A stretch of 64,000 nt of DNA from Alphaproteobacteria bacterium. Lineage in GTDB: Bacteria > Pseudomonadota > Alphaproteobacteria > Rickettsiales > UBA1997. Made by a program: the position numbers and the translations under genes. This document shows positions 63,422-64,000 of this stretch, piece after piece (within the stretch, counting starts at the first letter, position 1; every line of letters starts with the position of its first letter). The notes below the pieces were generated by a model, which did no database searches, was not told the DNA's origin, and saw nothing but the letters and a program-made list of their open reading frames with translations. The stretch is from NCBI GenBank assembly GCA_021151765.1, contig JAGKWR010000012.1:31876-95875 (forward strand), read 5' to 3'.

Positions 63422-63775
63422 CTACTTGGAATCTTTACCTTCTTTTGCCGCTTCTTTTTCAGAAGAGGTTTGAAGTTCTTTAGATTCTTTCTTTTTTGCT
63501 CTTTCTTCTTTTTTCTTTTTTTCTGTTACACGCTCCTTTTCATCTTCATATTCTTCGAATCTAGCTTCGTAACAAACCGGATCTGCTAGACCTTCTTCTT
63601 TGATATTGGCTCTGCAAAATAACAAACCTTTATCTGCACGATTACTCTTAGAACTATAACCATCAATCCAAGCATCATGGTGCTCAGAAATAAAGTTACC
63701 ATGAGTTGACGCACAGCTAGAAGTCAAAATCAGAAGGAGAATTACTGATAATTTTGCAAAAATTTTCATAGCCAA
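63422..63775 (-). CDS. Putative lipoprotein with charged C-terminal tail
   Basis: 117 residues. Signal peptide and lipobox LTSSC with the lipidated C21, giving an anchored periplasmic protein. Middle part HGNFISEHHDAWIDGYSSKS with two further cysteines (LLFCRAN and VCYEARF), then a Lys/Glu-rich tail from about residue 78 likely forming a coiled coil. No family recognised. It is inserted between tuf and tRNA-Trp, where most bacteria have no gene, and abuts the tRNA. Confidence 0.75.
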   Translation of the reverse strand: MAMKIFAKLSVILLLILTSSCASTHGNFISEHHDAWIDGYSSKSNRADKGLLFCRANIKEEGLADPVCYEARFEEYEDEKERVTEKKKKEERAKKKESKELQTSSEKEAAKEGKDSK

Positions 63776-63790
63776 TTCAAAAATCGAAAA

Positions 63791-63824
63791 GAAGGGATTC
63801 CGAATTTTATTACGAAATCCCTTC
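63791..63824 (-). terminator. tuf terminator
   Basis: Arms GAAGGGATTCCG and CGAAATCCCTTC (one mismatch) with a 10-nt loop, followed on the minus strand by TTTTCGATTT, just after the tuf stop. The lipoprotein gene therefore has its own promoter or depends on read-through. Confidence 0.75.
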
Positions 63825-63834
63825 TTAATGAAAA

Positions 63835-64000
63835 TTACTTAATAATCTTAGAAACGACGCCTGCGCCTACAGTTCTGCCACCTTCACGGATAGCGAAACG
63901 CAAACCTTCTTCCATAGCGATAGGAGCAATCAACTCAACAGTGATCTTAACATTATCACCAGGCATAACCATCTCAGTACCCTCAGAAAGAGTAACAGAT
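63835..64000 (-). CDS. tuf: Elongation factor Tu, C-terminal 54 residues (partial at window edge)
   Basis: The minus strand ends with EGTEMVMPGDNVKITVELI, IAMEEGLRFAIREGGRTVGA and a final GVVSKIIK, the C-terminal domain III of EF-Tu. The 5' part lies beyond the right edge. It delivers aminoacyl-tRNA to the ribosome. It heads the tuf, trpT, secE, nusG, rplK block. Confidence 0.97.
   Translation of the reverse strand, partial: SVTLSEGTEMVMPGDNVKITVELIAPIAMEEGLRFAIREGGRTVGAGVVSKIIK

Overview
The window looks like a piece of chromosome from an AT-rich alphaproteobacterium, most likely a member or close relative of the Rickettsiales. The evidence is the alphaproteobacterial gene repertoire: separate pyruvate dehydrogenase E1 alpha and E1 beta genes, a primary sigma factor behind dnaG, an FtsB/DivIC-type protein next to pdhB, a ferrochelatase with C-terminal cysteines, and a tuf-tRNA-Trp-secE-nusG-rplKAJL-rpoBC block. 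It also carries two scattered copies of a VirB2/TrbC-type type IV secretion pilin that resemble the multiple rvhB2 genes of Rickettsiales. Enolase, RpiB, MetE, MurB, a D-amino-acid aminotransferase-like enzyme, UDP-glucose dehydrogenase and NAD synthetase suggest more metabolic capacity than classical intracellular Rickettsia. The taxonomic placement is an inference; no 16S rRNA is present.

Layout. 1-5104 (minus): the first ~1700 residues of a giant unrecognised protein that runs off the left edge. It has a P-loop and helicase-like motifs, a tandem repeat domain and a 12-bp minisatellite. 5307-13113 (minus): rpoD, dnaG, a dolichol-kinase-like membrane enzyme, ftsB, pdhB, pdhA and a small coiled-coil membrane protein. 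13153-16485 (plus): znuB-hemH-ybeY-corC, an overlapping operon. 16509-21215: two near-identical virB2 genes in opposite orientation flank a GNAT acetyltransferase, rplM-rpsI and rpiB-trmB-murB. 21236-25616: rpmB, a CcmG-like thioredoxin (minus), tgt, eno and dat. 25730-27447: a SRPBCC gene and a divergent LysR regulator bounded by a duplicated 3' end of dat, which looks like an acquired cassette. 27437-37783: an exonuclease, quinone oxidoreductase, LolC/E, Fic, ferredoxin-NADP reductase, metE, and comM converging on a BioH-like hydrolase, both with short C-termini. 37786-41295: L31, an M23 peptidase plus bactofilin cell-shape pair, and gltX. 41305-48081: gltX's operon with a zinc ribbon, nadE, dusB and ugd, a sensor kinase, then pstB-tatB on the other strand. 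48083-51749: an outer-membrane-type protein, a small membrane protein, the pdh E2 gene and an orphan peptide-transporter permease. 51880-64000: rpoC, rpoB, rplL, rplJ, rplA, rplK, nusG, secE, tRNA-Trp, a lipoprotein gene, and the 3' end of tuf.

How the genes work together. Most of the window is core information processing (transcription, translation, tRNA modification, replication priming), central carbon metabolism (PDH E1/E2, enolase, RpiB) and cell envelope work (MurB, FtsB, M23/bactofilin, LolC/E, TatB). The accessory layer consists of the giant protein, the VirB2 pair, Fic, and the LysR/SRPBCC cassette. The strongest candidates for something undescribed are the giant protein at the left edge, the inverted virB2 pair, and the dat-tail duplication around the LysR/SRPBCC genes.
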